Counted from the first letter of the stretch, positions 24,231 through 32,596 are shown. The stretch is DNA of 64,000 nt from Actinomycetota bacterium (GCA_009702045.1 WLIV01000003.1:1-64000), one strand, 5' to 3'. Notes: generated from the sequence alone by a model not told the origin. Numbers and translations are program-made.

Positions 24231-24562
24231 TCTGGCGTATCCGAGAGCGCAGCGCGTTCGCTGGTCTCTCTCACGAGGGGCGGCGCGCTCGGGCCGGAGT
24301 GCTGTGGTGCACGTTCATACTCGACCCTCCCGGCACCGTCACACCTCCGCGTGTGGCGTTCGCTCTGGGTCGCGCGCTCGGACCCGCCGTCGTACGCAAC
24401 CGTGTGCGTCGCCGGCTCCGGGACATGTTGCGGCAGGAATCATCCGTTTCCGGTCTGCCTCCGGGCACGTACCTGTTCGGGGCAACTCCAGCCGCCGCAG
24501 CACGGTCGTTCATCGAACTCCAGTTCGATCTCGACCAGTTGCTGACACGCGTTCGTGGATAA
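24227..24562 (+). CDS. rnpA: Ribonuclease P protein component
   Basis: The 111-residue basic protein assists the RNase P RNA in tRNA 5' maturation. It starts [12 protein letters not shown] and carries the family signature [13 protein letters not shown] near residue 57. The start is taken as TTG 24227, which overlaps the rpmH stop as TTGA; no ATG or GTG fits the conserved N-terminus. Its stop at 24560-24562 overlaps the likely start of yidD. Confidence 0.93.
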   Translation: MIWRIRERSAFAGLSHEGRRARAGVLWCTFILDPPGTVTPPRVAFALGRALGPAVVRNRVRRRLRDMLRQESSVSGLPPGTYLFGATPAAAARSFIELQFDLDQLLTRVRG

Positions 24563-24813
24563 CGCGCCTGGTCATTGCCTATCAACGGGCGATGGAGGGC
24601 CGTCCCTCTCCGTGTCGGTTCACCCCCACGTGTAGTAGCTATGCCGTCGAGGCGCTGGAGGTGTACGGCACTGGCCGCGGCCTGTGGCTCACCGTGCGGC
24701 GCTTGCTGCGTTGCCGGCCGTTTGGGCCGTCGGGTTTCGACCCGGTACCGCTTCCCCAGTCTTCCCTCGACCGCACGTCTCGGTCGTCTCACCGTAAGGG
24801 ACTTGTCTCATGA
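24559..24813 (+). CDS. yidD: Membrane protein insertion efficiency factor YidD, non-standard start
   Basis: The conserved YidD core is plain: [30 protein letters not shown] and [16 protein letters not shown]. YidD is a small membrane-associated factor that helps YidC. No ATG, GTG or TTG lies in frame between the preceding in-frame region and the conserved core. The candidates are ATA 24559 (a 4-base ATAA overlap with the rnpA stop), CTG 24568 and ATT 24574. The coordinate given assumes ATA; the product would be about 80-84 residues, normal for the family. The stop overlaps the yidC ATG (ATGA). Confidence 0.85.
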   Translation: MTRLVIAYQRAMEGRPSPCRFTPTCSSYAVEALEVYGTGRGLWLTVRRLLRCRPFGPSGFDPVPLPQSSLDRTSRSSHRKGLVS

Positions 24814-25892
24814 TCGCACTCGAGTTGTTCGAGTACCCCGCCAAGCTGCTGGCCTGGTTCTACAGCTTCACCCACAACTACATCATCGCCATCTCGATGA
24901 TCGCGCTCGTCGTGATGTTGGTGACTGCACCGCTGGTGTTGAAGAGCACCAAGGGCATGCTGGAGATGCAGAAGCTGCAGCCGGAGATGAAGCGGCTGCA
25001 AAACCAGCACCGCGGCGATCGCCAGAAGCTCAACGAAGAGATGATGAAGCTCTACCAAGAGCACAAGGTCAACCCGTTGGCGTCATGCCTGCCGCTGCTG
25101 CTGCAGATGCCCGTGTTCATCATCATGTTCCGAGTGCTGCACGGCCTGACCAACAAGGTCACCTGTGTGGCCGGGAACGCCCTGGATGCCTGTAACGGCG
25201 CCGGCGGGATCCGCCTGGTCGGTGGCGAGAAGGTGTTCAGCCCGAAGTACCTCGATCACGGCTCCAAGCTGTACACCGACGTGCTCGGCAAGAAGGAGAT
25301 GCTTTCCTTCGGTCTCGATCTGGCCAGCCGCCCCTACCAGGTGATCTCCGAGTCCTTCGGTAAGGGAATCATCTACGCACTGCTCGTGGTGGCCCTCGGC
25401 GTGTTGTACTTCGTGCAGCAACGAATGATCGCGTCGCGGGCGGCAGTGTCGCCCTCTGTGTCGCCTGCTCAGCAGAAGCTGATGCAGTACCTGCCCGTGG
25501 TCTTCGCAGTGTTCCTGGTGTTCTACCTCACGGCACTGGTGGTGTACTACATGGCTCAGGCCGTGTTCCGCATTGGGCTGAACTACTACATCACCCACCG
25601 TTTCTACAAGGGTGACGAGTCCTTGGGCCGTCAGGCCCAGCGTGCGGGCGATAGTGCCCGGGAGATGGCCAAGAAAGACGGCGGAGGCGGCGGGATGTTC
25701 GCCAACGCCAAGCGCGAGTTGGCCACCGCCAAGGATCAAGCCAAGAAGGGCGCTCCCGCTGCCCCGGTGTCAAGTAAGCGGGTCACCGCTCCGAAGAACA
25801 AGCCGACGCCAACCTCCGGAAAGGCGGCGGGACGCCCCGCCCCTACCGGCAAGGCGTCCCGAGTCGACGGTCGTCCGTCGAAGAAGAAGTGA
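24810..25892 (+). CDS. yidC: Membrane protein insertase YidC
   Basis: The 360-residue protein has the Oxa1/YidC core. A first helix lies near 20-45, followed by the cytoplasmic coiled hairpin [25 protein letters not shown] and then [23 protein letters not shown]. Further helices lie near 188-205 and 228-262, and the C-terminal tail is long and Lys/Gly/Pro-rich. It inserts membrane proteins with or without SecYEG. Its ATG overlaps the yidD stop, and its TGA overlaps the GTG of jag. Confidence 0.96.
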   Translation: MIALELFEYPAKLLAWFYSFTHNYIIAISMIALVVMLVTAPLVLKSTKGMLEMQKLQPEMKRLQNQHRGDRQKLNEEMMKLYQEHKVNPLASCLPLLLQMPVFIIMFRVLHGLTNKVTCVAGNALDACNGAGGIRLVGGEKVFSPKYLDHGSKLYTDVLGKKEMLSFGLDLASRPYQVISESFGKGIIYALLVVALGVLYFVQQRMIASRAAVSPSVSPAQQKLMQYLPVVFAVFLVFYLTALVVYYMAQAVFRIGLNYYITHRFYKGDESLGRQAQRAGDSAREMAKKDGGGGGMFANAKRELATAKDQAKKGAPAAPVSSKRVTAPKNKPTPTSGKAAGRPAPTGKASRVDGRPSKKK

Positions 25893-26791
25893 GCAGGACC
25901 ATCACGATGGAATGGGTCGAAACAACAGGGAAGACGATCGCCGAAGCCAAAGAGCGGGCGCTCGATCAGTTGGGTGTGCACGAGGAGGACGCCGAGTTCG
26001 AGTTGCTCGATGAGCCCAAGCAGGGTTTGTTCGGCCGCGTGCGTGGCGAAGCCCGAGTGCGGGCGCGAGTGCGCCCGACGCAGGCACGTCAGAAGGTCGA
26101 TCGTCGCGATCGCCGGCGAGAGAAGGGCGACCGTGCCGAAAAGGCCGAGTCGACTCCGAAAACCGACAAGGTGGAGCGCACTGAGCGGGCGAGTCGCCCG
26201 GCAGCCACCACGAGTCAACGTGCAACCGGTGAGCGCCAGCGTGCCCCCCGACCGCCACGTTCGGACTCCCCCGCCCCGAAGAAGAATACCAACCCGTCTG
26301 CGGACGGCCAATCCAAGGAGCAACTGGTGGACGCACGTCAGGTCGGCGAGGAAGCACAGCGGTTTATGAATGCCCTGGTCAGCGCATTCGGCCTGGCCGG
26401 CACCAGTGAACTGGTGGAGGACGGCGACGATCTCGAGGTGCGCGTGCACGGTGCCGAACTCGGGCTGCTCGTCGGTCCCCGCGGCACTACCCTGCAGGCG
26501 GTGCAGGATCTGGCTCGGGTCGCATCGCAGCGCCGTCTGGGTGACCACGACACTCGTCTGCGGGTCGACGTTGGCGGGTACCGCGAACGCCGCCGCGGCG
26601 CGCTCGGCAAGTTCGCCGTGCAAATGGCTGATGAAGTGAAGGAATCGGGTGTTGCCCGAGTGCTCGAGCCGATGTCGTCGGCAGACCGCAAGATCATTCA
26701 CGACACGTTGTCCACGACCGAGGGGATCGCCACCCGTTCCGAGGGCGACGATCCGTTCCGTCGGGTGGTCATCGCTCCGGCGAATGACTGA
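25889..26791 (+). CDS. jag: Jag/KhpB-type RNA-binding protein (Jag_N-KH-R3H)
   Basis: The 300-residue protein has an N-terminal Jag_N domain (EWVETTGKTIAEAKERALDQLG...GLFGRVRGEA). A basic low-complexity linker of about 100 residues follows, then a KH domain with GLLVGPRGTTLQAVQDLAR and a C-terminal R3H domain with the RKIIH motif. KhpB homologues bind RNA and affect cell elongation. The GTG at 25889 gives a GTGA overlap with yidC; ATG 25907 is an alternative start. Its end overlaps rsmG by 8 bases. Confidence 0.92.
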   Translation: MSRTITMEWVETTGKTIAEAKERALDQLGVHEEDAEFELLDEPKQGLFGRVRGEARVRARVRPTQARQKVDRRDRRREKGDRAEKAESTPKTDKVERTERASRPAATTSQRATGERQRAPRPPRSDSPAPKKNTNPSADGQSKEQLVDARQVGEEAQRFMNALVSAFGLAGTSELVEDGDDLEVRVHGAELGLLVGPRGTTLQAVQDLARVASQRRLGDHDTRLRVDVGGYRERRRGALGKFAVQMADEVKESGVARVLEPMSSADRKIIHDTLSTTEGIATRSEGDDPFRRVVIAPAND

Positions 26792-27323
26792 CGACACTGC
26801 ACTTGAGGCGGCCTTGGCCGCTATCGCAGAACGGGGAGCGATCGGTGAACGATCGCTCCCCGTTGCAATTGCGCACGCGGATCAGTTTGCCGCTGCAGTG
26901 CCGAACGCAGCCCGACGATTGGTGGATCTCGGTTCCGGCGGCGGACTTCCTGGACTGGTGGTGGCGGTGCGTTGCCCCTGGGTGCAGGTCACGTTGGTGG
27001 AGCGCCGCACTCGGCGCGCCGACCTCCTTCTGCGTGCCGCGCGCTCCCTGGTGCTGACGGAGCGGGTCACGGTGGTGAGTGACGATGTGCGGGTGGTGGC
27101 TGAGGCTCAGCCGAACTCGTTCGACGTGGTCACCGCCCGCAGCTTCGCCGCGCCGGCCATCACCGCCCAGTGGGCCGGTGCGCTCCTCGTCTCGGGCGGT
27201 GTGCTGATCGTCAGTGAACCGCCGACCGATGCAGTGGATCGATGGTTGCCCACCGTGCTGGATCTCGCCGGACTCAGAGATCTTGGTCGTGAGCAGGGGA
27301 TACGTCGTTTCGAACGACGCTGA
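26784..27323 (+). CDS. rsmG: 16S rRNA (guanine-N7) methyltransferase RsmG
   Basis: The 179-residue SAM-dependent enzyme methylates G527 of 16S rRNA. It shows the SAM-binding loop VDLGSGGGLPGLV, the LVERRTRRADLL segment and VVTARSFAAPA. It is somewhat shorter than many RsmG proteins at the N-terminus. The ATG at 26784 is 8 bases inside the end of jag. It closes the rpmH operon just before the parS sites. Confidence 0.94.
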   Translation: MTDDTALEAALAAIAERGAIGERSLPVAIAHADQFAAAVPNAARRLVDLGSGGGLPGLVVAVRCPWVQVTLVERRTRRADLLLRAARSLVLTERVTVVSDDVRVVAEAQPNSFDVVTARSFAAPAITAQWAGALLVSGGVLIVSEPPTDAVDRWLPTVLDLAGLRDLGREQGIRRFERR

Positions 27324-27339
27324 TGTTCCACGTGAAACA
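27324..27339. other. parS site 1
   Basis: TGTTCCACGTGAAACA matches the 16-bp bacterial parS consensus (TGTTTCACGTGAAACA) at 15 positions. It begins one base after the rsmG stop and would be a ParB nucleation site. Confidence 0.95.
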
Positions 27340-27380
27340 TCCTCACGCTCGTCCGTGGGGTGAATGAGTCGGCTCCTCAG

Positions 27381-27396
27381 TGTTTCACGTGGAACA
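27381..27396. other. parS site 2
   Basis: TGTTTCACGTGGAACA is the exact reverse complement of site 1, lies 41 bp further on, and also matches 15 of 16 consensus positions. It sits upstream of a TATCCT (27431-27436) that may be the parA -10. Confidence 0.95.
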
Positions 27397-27479
27397 TTCC
27401 AGGATCCCCGCCACCGGTGCCAACGTCAGCTATCCTGCCGTTGTTCGCCTGCACTGTGCGGGCGTGCAGGAGCTCCTGA

Positions 27480-28286
27480 ATGACTGCAGATGCCTCTGGT
27501 CGTCGTCCTCTCCCCCGTGTGATCGCAATTGCGAACCAAAAGGGCGGGGTCGGCAAGACCACCACCACTGTCAACCTGGGTGCATGCCTCGCTGAGCTGG
27601 GCTACCGCACGCTGGTCATCGACCTCGACCCCCAGGGGAATGCCTCCACCGGTCTCGGAATCGAGAACCGCGGCATCGAGACTTCCATGTACCACGTGAT
27701 CATGCATGAAGCTCCGTTGGAGAACTGTATTGAGCCGACGGCGGTCAAGAACCTGTTCGTCGCCCCCGCCAGTCTTGATCTTGCGGGCGCGGAGATCGAG
27801 TTGGTGCCAGCGTTCAGTCGCGAAAATCGACTGCGCCGCGCGATCGATGCGGTACTCGACGATTACGACTACGTGTTGATCGACTGTCCGCCCTCGCTCG
27901 GCCTACTGACCGTGAATGGTCTCAATGCCGCCCGTGAGGTGTTGGTGCCGATTCAATGCGAGTACTACGCACTGGAAGGCCTTGGTCAGTTGTTGCGCAA
28001 CGTCGACCTCGTCAAGCGCAATCTCAACCCGACGCTGGAGGTCAGCACGATCGTGTGCGTCATGTACGACGCACGTACGAAGCTGGCCGATGCTGTGGTG
28101 AAGGAAGTACGCGAGCACTTTGGTGACAAAGTCTGCAGGACCGTGGTGCCACGAACGGTTCGTCTGTCGGAGGCGCCCTCGTTCGGTCAGTCGATCATCA
28201 CATTCGATTCCGGTTCGAAAGGTGCCACCGCCTACCGCGGTGTTGCCAAGGAGGTGAGCGGTGGCCCGGCAGAGCGGACTCGGTAA
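27480..28286 (+). CDS. parA: Chromosome partitioning ATPase ParA
   Basis: The 268-residue deviant-Walker ATPase has ANQKGGVGKTTTTVNLG near residue 18 (both Walker lysines), LVIDLDPQGNAS, and YVLIDCPPSLGLLT as Walker B. It segregates origins together with ParB and parS. The Shine-Dalgarno sequence AGGAG lies inside the 12-bp palindrome CAGGAGCTCCTG (27467-27478) just before the ATG, so ribosome access may be structured. The 3' end overlaps parB by 26 bases. Confidence 0.97.
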   Translation: MTADASGRRPLPRVIAIANQKGGVGKTTTTVNLGACLAELGYRTLVIDLDPQGNASTGLGIENRGIETSMYHVIMHEAPLENCIEPTAVKNLFVAPASLDLAGAEIELVPAFSRENRLRRAIDAVLDDYDYVLIDCPPSLGLLTVNGLNAAREVLVPIQCEYYALEGLGQLLRNVDLVKRNLNPTLEVSTIVCVMYDARTKLADAVVKEVREHFGDKVCRTVVPRTVRLSEAPSFGQSIITFDSGSKGATAYRGVAKEVSGGPAERTR

Positions 28287-29181
28287 AGGTTTGGGGGCAC
28301 TGATCCCCTCGGATATCAGTGGTGGCGCGGCGAGCGATCAGCCGCGGTTGGAGGAAATCCCGGTCGGGAGTGTCGTTCCCAACCCCCATCAACCCCGTGT
28401 GCACTTCGACGAGGAGTCGTTGTCGGAGTTGGCTGCCTCAGTGGGCGAGATCGGTGTGTTGCAACCGATTCTGGTACGTCCGTTGGAGAACGGTCAGTAC
28501 GAGCTAGTGGCCGGCGAGCGCCGCTGGCGGGCGGCGCGGCGTGCCGGGTTGGCAGTCGTGCCGGCGATCATCCGCACCACCGACGAGCTGGGCTCCGTCG
28601 AGCGGGCGTTGGTGGAGAACCTCCATCGGCAAGACCTCACACCGCTGGAGGAGGCCTCGGCCTACCAACAGTTGGTCGAGGACTTCTCGCTGACGCACGA
28701 GCAGATTGCCTCGCGTATTGGCAAGAGCCGCTCGGCAGTCACCAACACACTGCGCTTGTTGTCGCTGCCAGCGGCCATTCAGGCGCTGCTGGCCGACGGT
28801 CGGCTCACTGCCGGGCATGCCCGTGCACTGCTCGGCTCGCCTGATCGTGCGTTCCAGGAGCAGTTGGCCCGTCGTGCTGCCGCCGAGAGTTGGTCGGTGC
28901 GCATGCTGGAAGATGCCGTGCGTGATCGTGGGGGAGCGGCTGCCGAGGCAGCAACTCCGGCGGCGACCCGTGAAGTACCGGACGGGGCTGGACTGACTCC
29001 GGCCACCCGACTCCGGCCCCCCGGTCTGTTGGAACTCGAAGAGTTACTGGCCGATTATCTGTCCACACGTGTGAGCGTGAGCATGGGGACGAGTAAGGGC
29101 AAGGTCGTGATCGAGTTTGCCGACCTTGAGGACCTTGAGCGAATCTATCACCAGATGACCACGCACAGTGAGATTGAGTAG
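28261..29181 (+). CDS. parB: Chromosome partitioning protein ParB
   Basis: The 306-residue protein begins GLGKGLGALIP and contains the CTP-binding boxes PNPHQPR and LVAGERRWRAA. The helix-turn-helix (LTHEQIASRIGKSRSAVTNTLRLL) recognises parS, and a C-terminal dimerisation domain ends the protein (GKVVIEFADLEDLERIYHQM). It overlaps parA and is probably translated with it. Confidence 0.97.
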   Translation: MARQSGLGKGLGALIPSDISGGAASDQPRLEEIPVGSVVPNPHQPRVHFDEESLSELAASVGEIGVLQPILVRPLENGQYELVAGERRWRAARRAGLAVVPAIIRTTDELGSVERALVENLHRQDLTPLEEASAYQQLVEDFSLTHEQIASRIGKSRSAVTNTLRLLSLPAAIQALLADGRLTAGHARALLGSPDRAFQEQLARRAAAESWSVRMLEDAVRDRGGAAAEAATPAATREVPDGAGLTPATRLRPPGLLELEELLADYLSTRVSVSMGTSKGKVVIEFADLEDLERIYHQMTTHSEIE

Positions 29182-29242
29182 CAAAGCAACTACGCAGCGT
29201 CGAGAGGTGTCGAATACACTGCACGTGAGGGTTACACACAAC

Positions 29243-29290
29243 TGTGGATAGCCCTGTGGATAAATACTCAACCTGCGCGTAAGATCCACA
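29243..29290. other. DnaA-box cluster at the parB/CwlM-like gene junction
   Basis: TGTGGATAG (29243-29251, one mismatch), TGTGGATAA (29255-29263, perfect) and AGATCCACA (29282-29290, two mismatches) lie within 48 bp. They are between the convergent ends of parB and the CwlM-like gene and run into the latter's last codons. Confidence 0.75.
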
Positions 29291-30236
29291 GGTCGAGGGC
29301 TCGCAACACTGCGCTGGTGAGCGGCGCCGTGGCATCTGCCGCCAGCCGTGCAGGTCCAATGGTCAACAGCACCGCTGGCATGCGTGTCTCGCGCAGCACT
29401 GGCAGACGCATTCCGCATGCCGAGGGCGGCAAGTGTCCGATCGCCGGCACGAAGGCCAACTCGCTGACGAGTGCCTCTGCCAAGGCGCGCCCGCCCACGG
29501 ACTCGAAGGTTGGCACCTTGTAGTAGTACGCAGTGGCGATCGGGTCGGGGTGACTCTGGAAACCAACGTAGGCGTGGGCACCGAAGTGGTTCGCGGCCAA
29601 TGCCTGGGCGACCGGATCTGGTTCGTCGAGTGGCATCACTGTGGCCCCCAACAGGCGGAGTTCACGCGACAGCGTGCGGGTGAGGGTGCTGAGCCCTCCG
29701 AACTGACCAATCACCACACGGCAGTGGGCAACTGAGCCGAACCCTGCGCGGAGCCGCTCGCGTTCGCGCACGGTGGCGACGCCGGGCCCGTCCCCGGTCT
29801 GGCTACTCACACGCTCGATAGTGCGGACGGTATCGGGTCCGCAGACACCGTCGGCGATCAACCCGCAGTTGGACTGGAAGTCGGCCAACGCCTGGGCGGT
29901 GCGTGGCCCGAGGATTCCGTCGACGCGTCCGCAATCGAATCCGAGGCGCGCCAGTCTGGACTGGAGTTCGGCCACATCATCGCCGCGCAGGTTGGGCAGG
30001 GTGAGCACCAGGAGTCGGTCGCCGAATCGCCATGATGCCTCCACCAACGCGGTCCAGGTGGTCTCGTCGCAGACACCATCCGCATGCAAGCCGCGGGCGG
30101 CCTGGAACGAGCGCACCGCAGCTTCCGTGGGCGCGCTGTAGCTCCCCGCCTCGGCACCCGCGGCGGGGATGTGCCCGGCGGCGCTGAGGCGGCGTTGTAG
30201 GTCGCGAATTGCCTCGCCGCGCTGACCGGGAGTCAG
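29268..30236 (-). CDS. CwlM-like protein: two peptidoglycan-binding domains plus a degenerate amidase domain
   Basis: The 322-residue protein has two PG_binding_1 domains (about 6-62 and 75-130, with AVRSFQAARGLHADGVCDETTW and ALADFQSNCGLIADGVCGPDT). An amidase_3-like fold follows. The zinc-site motifs of active amidases (DPGHGG, SIHxNA) are replaced by VIGQFGG and VGFQSHPD, so it is probably not catalytic, as in mycobacterial CwlM, a regulator of peptidoglycan synthesis encoded at the same place. The first domain is in frame only if translation starts at CTG 30236, which overlaps the trxA stop (CTGA). A GTG at 30116 would cut that domain. Confidence 0.8.
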   Translation of the reverse strand: MTPGQRGEAIRDLQRRLSAAGHIPAAGAEAGSYSAPTEAAVRSFQAARGLHADGVCDETTWTALVEASWRFGDRLLVLTLPNLRGDDVAELQSRLARLGFDCGRVDGILGPRTAQALADFQSNCGLIADGVCGPDTVRTIERVSSQTGDGPGVATVRERERLRAGFGSVAHCRVVIGQFGGLSTLTRTLSRELRLLGATVMPLDEPDPVAQALAANHFGAHAYVGFQSHPDPIATAYYYKVPTFESVGGRALAEALVSELAFVPAIGHLPPSACGMRLPVLRETRMPAVLLTIGPARLAADATAPLTSAVLRALDLWILRAG

Positions 30237-30568
30237 CGGGAAGTAGGCAGGAATTCGTTCAGCTCCTGAAGCAGTTGTCCTTTGCCCTTGGCGCCGACGA
30301 GGCGCTTGCGGACATCGCCCTTGTCGAATACGAGGAGCGTGGGGATACTCATCACGTTGTAGCGCATCGCGATGTCGGGGTTCTCGTCGACGTTCACCTT
30401 GGCGATGGTGATACCGGGCTGCTCGGCCGCAATCTCACCCAGGATGGGGGCGATCAGCTTGCACGGGCCACACCACTCGGCCCAGAAGTCGACCACGATC
30501 GGCTGCTCGCTGCTGGCGACGGTCTCGTCGAAGGTGGACGTGGTGAGTATGACAATGCCGTCGGCCAT
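30233..30568 (-). CDS. trxA: Thioredoxin
   Basis: The 111-residue protein has the redox site WCGPCK near residue 31, preceded by VVDFWAE, and the cis-Pro segment SIPTLLVFDKG. It is the cytosolic dithiol reductant recycled by the neighbouring trxB product. AAAGGA lies before the ATG. The 88-base gap to trxB holds no gene. Confidence 0.97.
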   Translation of the reverse strand: MADGIVILTTSTFDETVASSEQPIVVDFWAEWCGPCKLIAPILGEIAAEQPGITIAKVNVDENPDIAMRYNVMSIPTLLVFDKGDVRKRLVGAKGKGQLLQELNEFLPTSR

Positions 30569-30656
30569 GGCAGGTCCTTTCGCTTCGGAACCGTGATGCT
30601 ATCGCTCTCACATGCAGAGGGTGAGGTGCAGACCGATGCCGGGGTAACGACCCTGC

Positions 30657-31607
30657 TCAGTGCGTATGCCCGACGGCTTCCAGCCAGCGTTCGGTGTCGA
30701 TCGCAGCCATGCATCCAGAACCGGCGGCGGTGATCGCCTGGCGATAGGTGTGGTCCTGCACATCGCCACAGGCGAACACGCCCTCGATGTTGGTGTAGGA
30801 CGAACCAGGCTTGGTGATCAGATACCCGTTGTCCTCCATGTCGAGGATGCCCTTGAACAGATCGGTGTTCGGCCGATGGCCGATGGCCACGAACAGTCCG
30901 GTGACCGCAAGGGTCTCGACGGCACCCGTGAGCACGTTGCGCACGACAGCGCCCTCGAGTTTGTCGGTGCCCAGCAGATCATCGACTACCGAGTGCCAGC
31001 GGATCTCGATCTTCGGGTTGTCGTTCGCCCGATCTTGCATCACCTTCGAGGCGCGCAGCGCGTCGCGGCGCACCAACAGGGTGACCTTGGACGCGAACTT
31101 GGTGAGGAACGTCGCTTCTTCGATCGCGCTGTCGCCACCGCCGACGACGGCAATCTCGTGACCACGGAAGAAGAACCCATCGCAGGTGGCGCACGTAGAG
31201 AGACCGTGGCCCAGCAGCCGTTGCTCGGCCTCGAGGCCCAGCATCAGGCTTTGCGCACCGGTGGACACGATGATCGCATCGGCGGTGTGCAGTTCGTCGC
31301 GTACCCACACCTTGAACGGACGAACACTGAAGTCAACGGCCGTTGCCTTGGCGGTGAGGAACTCGGCACCGAACCGAGCAGCCTGTTCGCGACAACGCAT
31401 CATCAGGTCGGGGCCCATGATGCCCTCGGGGAAGCCGGGGAAGTTCTCTACTTCGGTGGTGAGCATCAACTGGCCGCCGGGCTGATCGCTGGTGCTGCTG
31501 GGCTCGCCTTCGATGACGAACGGTACGAGGTTGGCGCGGGCGGTGTAGATCGCTGCGGTGAGGCCGGCCGGACCCGAGCCGATGATGAGGACCGGATGGT
31601 GGCTCAT
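30657..31607 (-). CDS. trxB: Thioredoxin reductase
   Basis: The 316-residue FAD/NADPH enzyme shows LIIGSGPAGLTAAIY, the redox pair CATC near residue 138, the NADPH motif VVGGGDSAIEEA and the FAD-binding end FACGDVQD. It reduces the thioredoxin encoded downstream. Its ATG overlaps by 4 bases the stop of the upstream 111-residue membrane protein gene. Confidence 0.97.
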   Translation of the reverse strand: MSHHPVLIIGSGPAGLTAAIYTARANLVPFVIEGEPSSTSDQPGGQLMLTTEVENFPGFPEGIMGPDLMMRCREQAARFGAEFLTAKATAVDFSVRPFKVWVRDELHTADAIIVSTGAQSLMLGLEAEQRLLGHGLSTCATCDGFFFRGHEIAVVGGGDSAIEEATFLTKFASKVTLLVRRDALRASKVMQDRANDNPKIEIRWHSVVDDLLGTDKLEGAVVRNVLTGAVETLAVTGLFVAIGHRPNTDLFKGILDMEDNGYLITKPGSSYTNIEGVFACGDVQDHTYRQAITAAGSGCMAAIDTERWLEAVGHTH

Positions 31608-31939
31608 GCCGCCGCACCCTTGGAGCGGCGCAGGCGCAGCATGATGAAGCCGGTAATCATCATCAGGCCACCAGTGATGAGGTACGACAACCACACCGTT
31701 GTGGGATGGTCGGTGCGCGTCATGCGGCTGAGTACCACCTGGGCGAAGCGAACGAACAGGATGGTGGCGAGGGGAGCGGCCACCAACACGCAGATGATCA
31801 CGAGCACGCCGAAGACGATGGCTCGTGAGACCTTGACAGCATTGTCGGTAGTGACGCTGCGCACTTTGACCACCGTGCGCTCGATCGTGTCGGCGAGGTG
31901 GGGTGCCCAGTTGGGATCGGTGAACGGATTGCCCGGCAT
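31604..31939 (-). CDS. Small two-helix membrane protein
   Basis: The 111-residue protein has two predicted membrane helices (AIVFGVLVIICVLVAAPLAT and YLITGGLMMITGFIMLRL) and a charged end. No family is recognised with confidence; similar short proteins accompany trxB in related actinobacteria. TAGGCT (31947-31952) lies 7 bases before the ATG, so trxB may be transcribed from here. Confidence 0.6.
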   Translation of the reverse strand: MPGNPFTDPNWAPHLADTIERTVVKVRSVTTDNAVKVSRAIVFGVLVIICVLVAAPLATILFVRFAQVVLSRMTRTDHPTTVWLSYLITGGLMMITGFIMLRLRRSKGAAA

Positions 31940-31946
31940 GCGCTGG

Positions 31947-31952
31947 AGCCTA
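31947..31952 (-). promoter_or_regulatory. -10-like TAGGCT, 7 bases before ATG 31939
   Basis: This is a candidate leaderless promoter for the small membrane protein-trxB pair, located in the short gap after the YhhN-family gene. Confidence 0.45.
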
Positions 31953-31962
31953 CCCCGAGCGG

Positions 31963-32592
31963 CTACCAGAGGCTGATGGCGAGCGAGGCGATGGCGCCGT
32001 GGTAGGTGACCATGATGGCCACTGCCATCCATGGGCGTGTGCGCACGAACTGACGCCATCCGAGGATCGAGTCGCTGATGACGAACAGCGTGACACCGAC
32101 GATGACCCACGGCTTCCCGGTGGCCCATCCGAACGCCGTCATCGTCGAGATCACCAGCAGATAGGCGGTGACGGGAGCCTTCAGCGCTGCTTCCTGCGTC
32201 GCGGCACCGCGGACGATGATGTTGCCGATCGACATCACCAGCACGGCAGCCAGCAGGATGGCAATACCCGCCAACCGTGGCTGGTCGAGGCCGTACTGCA
32301 CGAAGAGCACGATGAACACGAGGTGACCGAAGAGAAACGAGGCAAGCCCGACCACGAACTTGTCGACCACCGGCATCAGCGCGATATCGCCGGCGAGGCA
32401 GAGCGCGAGGGCGACCACCGCCACGGCAATCCGACTACCGGGTGCGCCACTCACCAACGCCAGGCCGATCACGAGCAGCGTGGTGGCCGGTTTGGTCCAC
32501 GACTCCAGGCGTTGGCGGTCCGACAGTCGAGACCACCAATCGGCGGCGGCGGTGAGCGCGGTGATGATCAGCAGGGCGACCTGCATGGTCAT
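31963..32592 (-). CDS. YhhN/TMEM86-family membrane protein (lysoplasmalogenase-like)
   Basis: The 209-residue protein is almost entirely membrane helices, about seven or eight. It has the YhhN-family features WTKPATTLLVIG, LCLAGDIALM, FLFGHLVFIVLF and FVISDSILGW, with conserved Asp residues in the helices. Animal TMEM86 proteins hydrolyse lysoplasmalogens; the bacterial substrate is uncertain. It starts 4 bases after the anti-sigma gene. Confidence 0.82.
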   Translation of the reverse strand: MTMQVALLIITALTAAADWWSRLSDRQRLESWTKPATTLLVIGLALVSGAPGSRIAVAVVALALCLAGDIALMPVVDKFVVGLASFLFGHLVFIVLFVQYGLDQPRLAGIAILLAAVLVMSIGNIIVRGAATQEAALKAPVTAYLLVISTMTAFGWATGKPWVIVGVTLFVISDSILGWRQFVRTRPWMAVAIMVTYHGAIASLAISLW

Positions 32593-32596
32593 CCGC

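Noticed and set aside
24304-24558. Upstream extension of the yidD frame to ATG 24304
   Set aside because: The extension runs through the conserved rnpA coding sequence in another frame and gives an Arg/Ser-rich translation unrelated to YidD.
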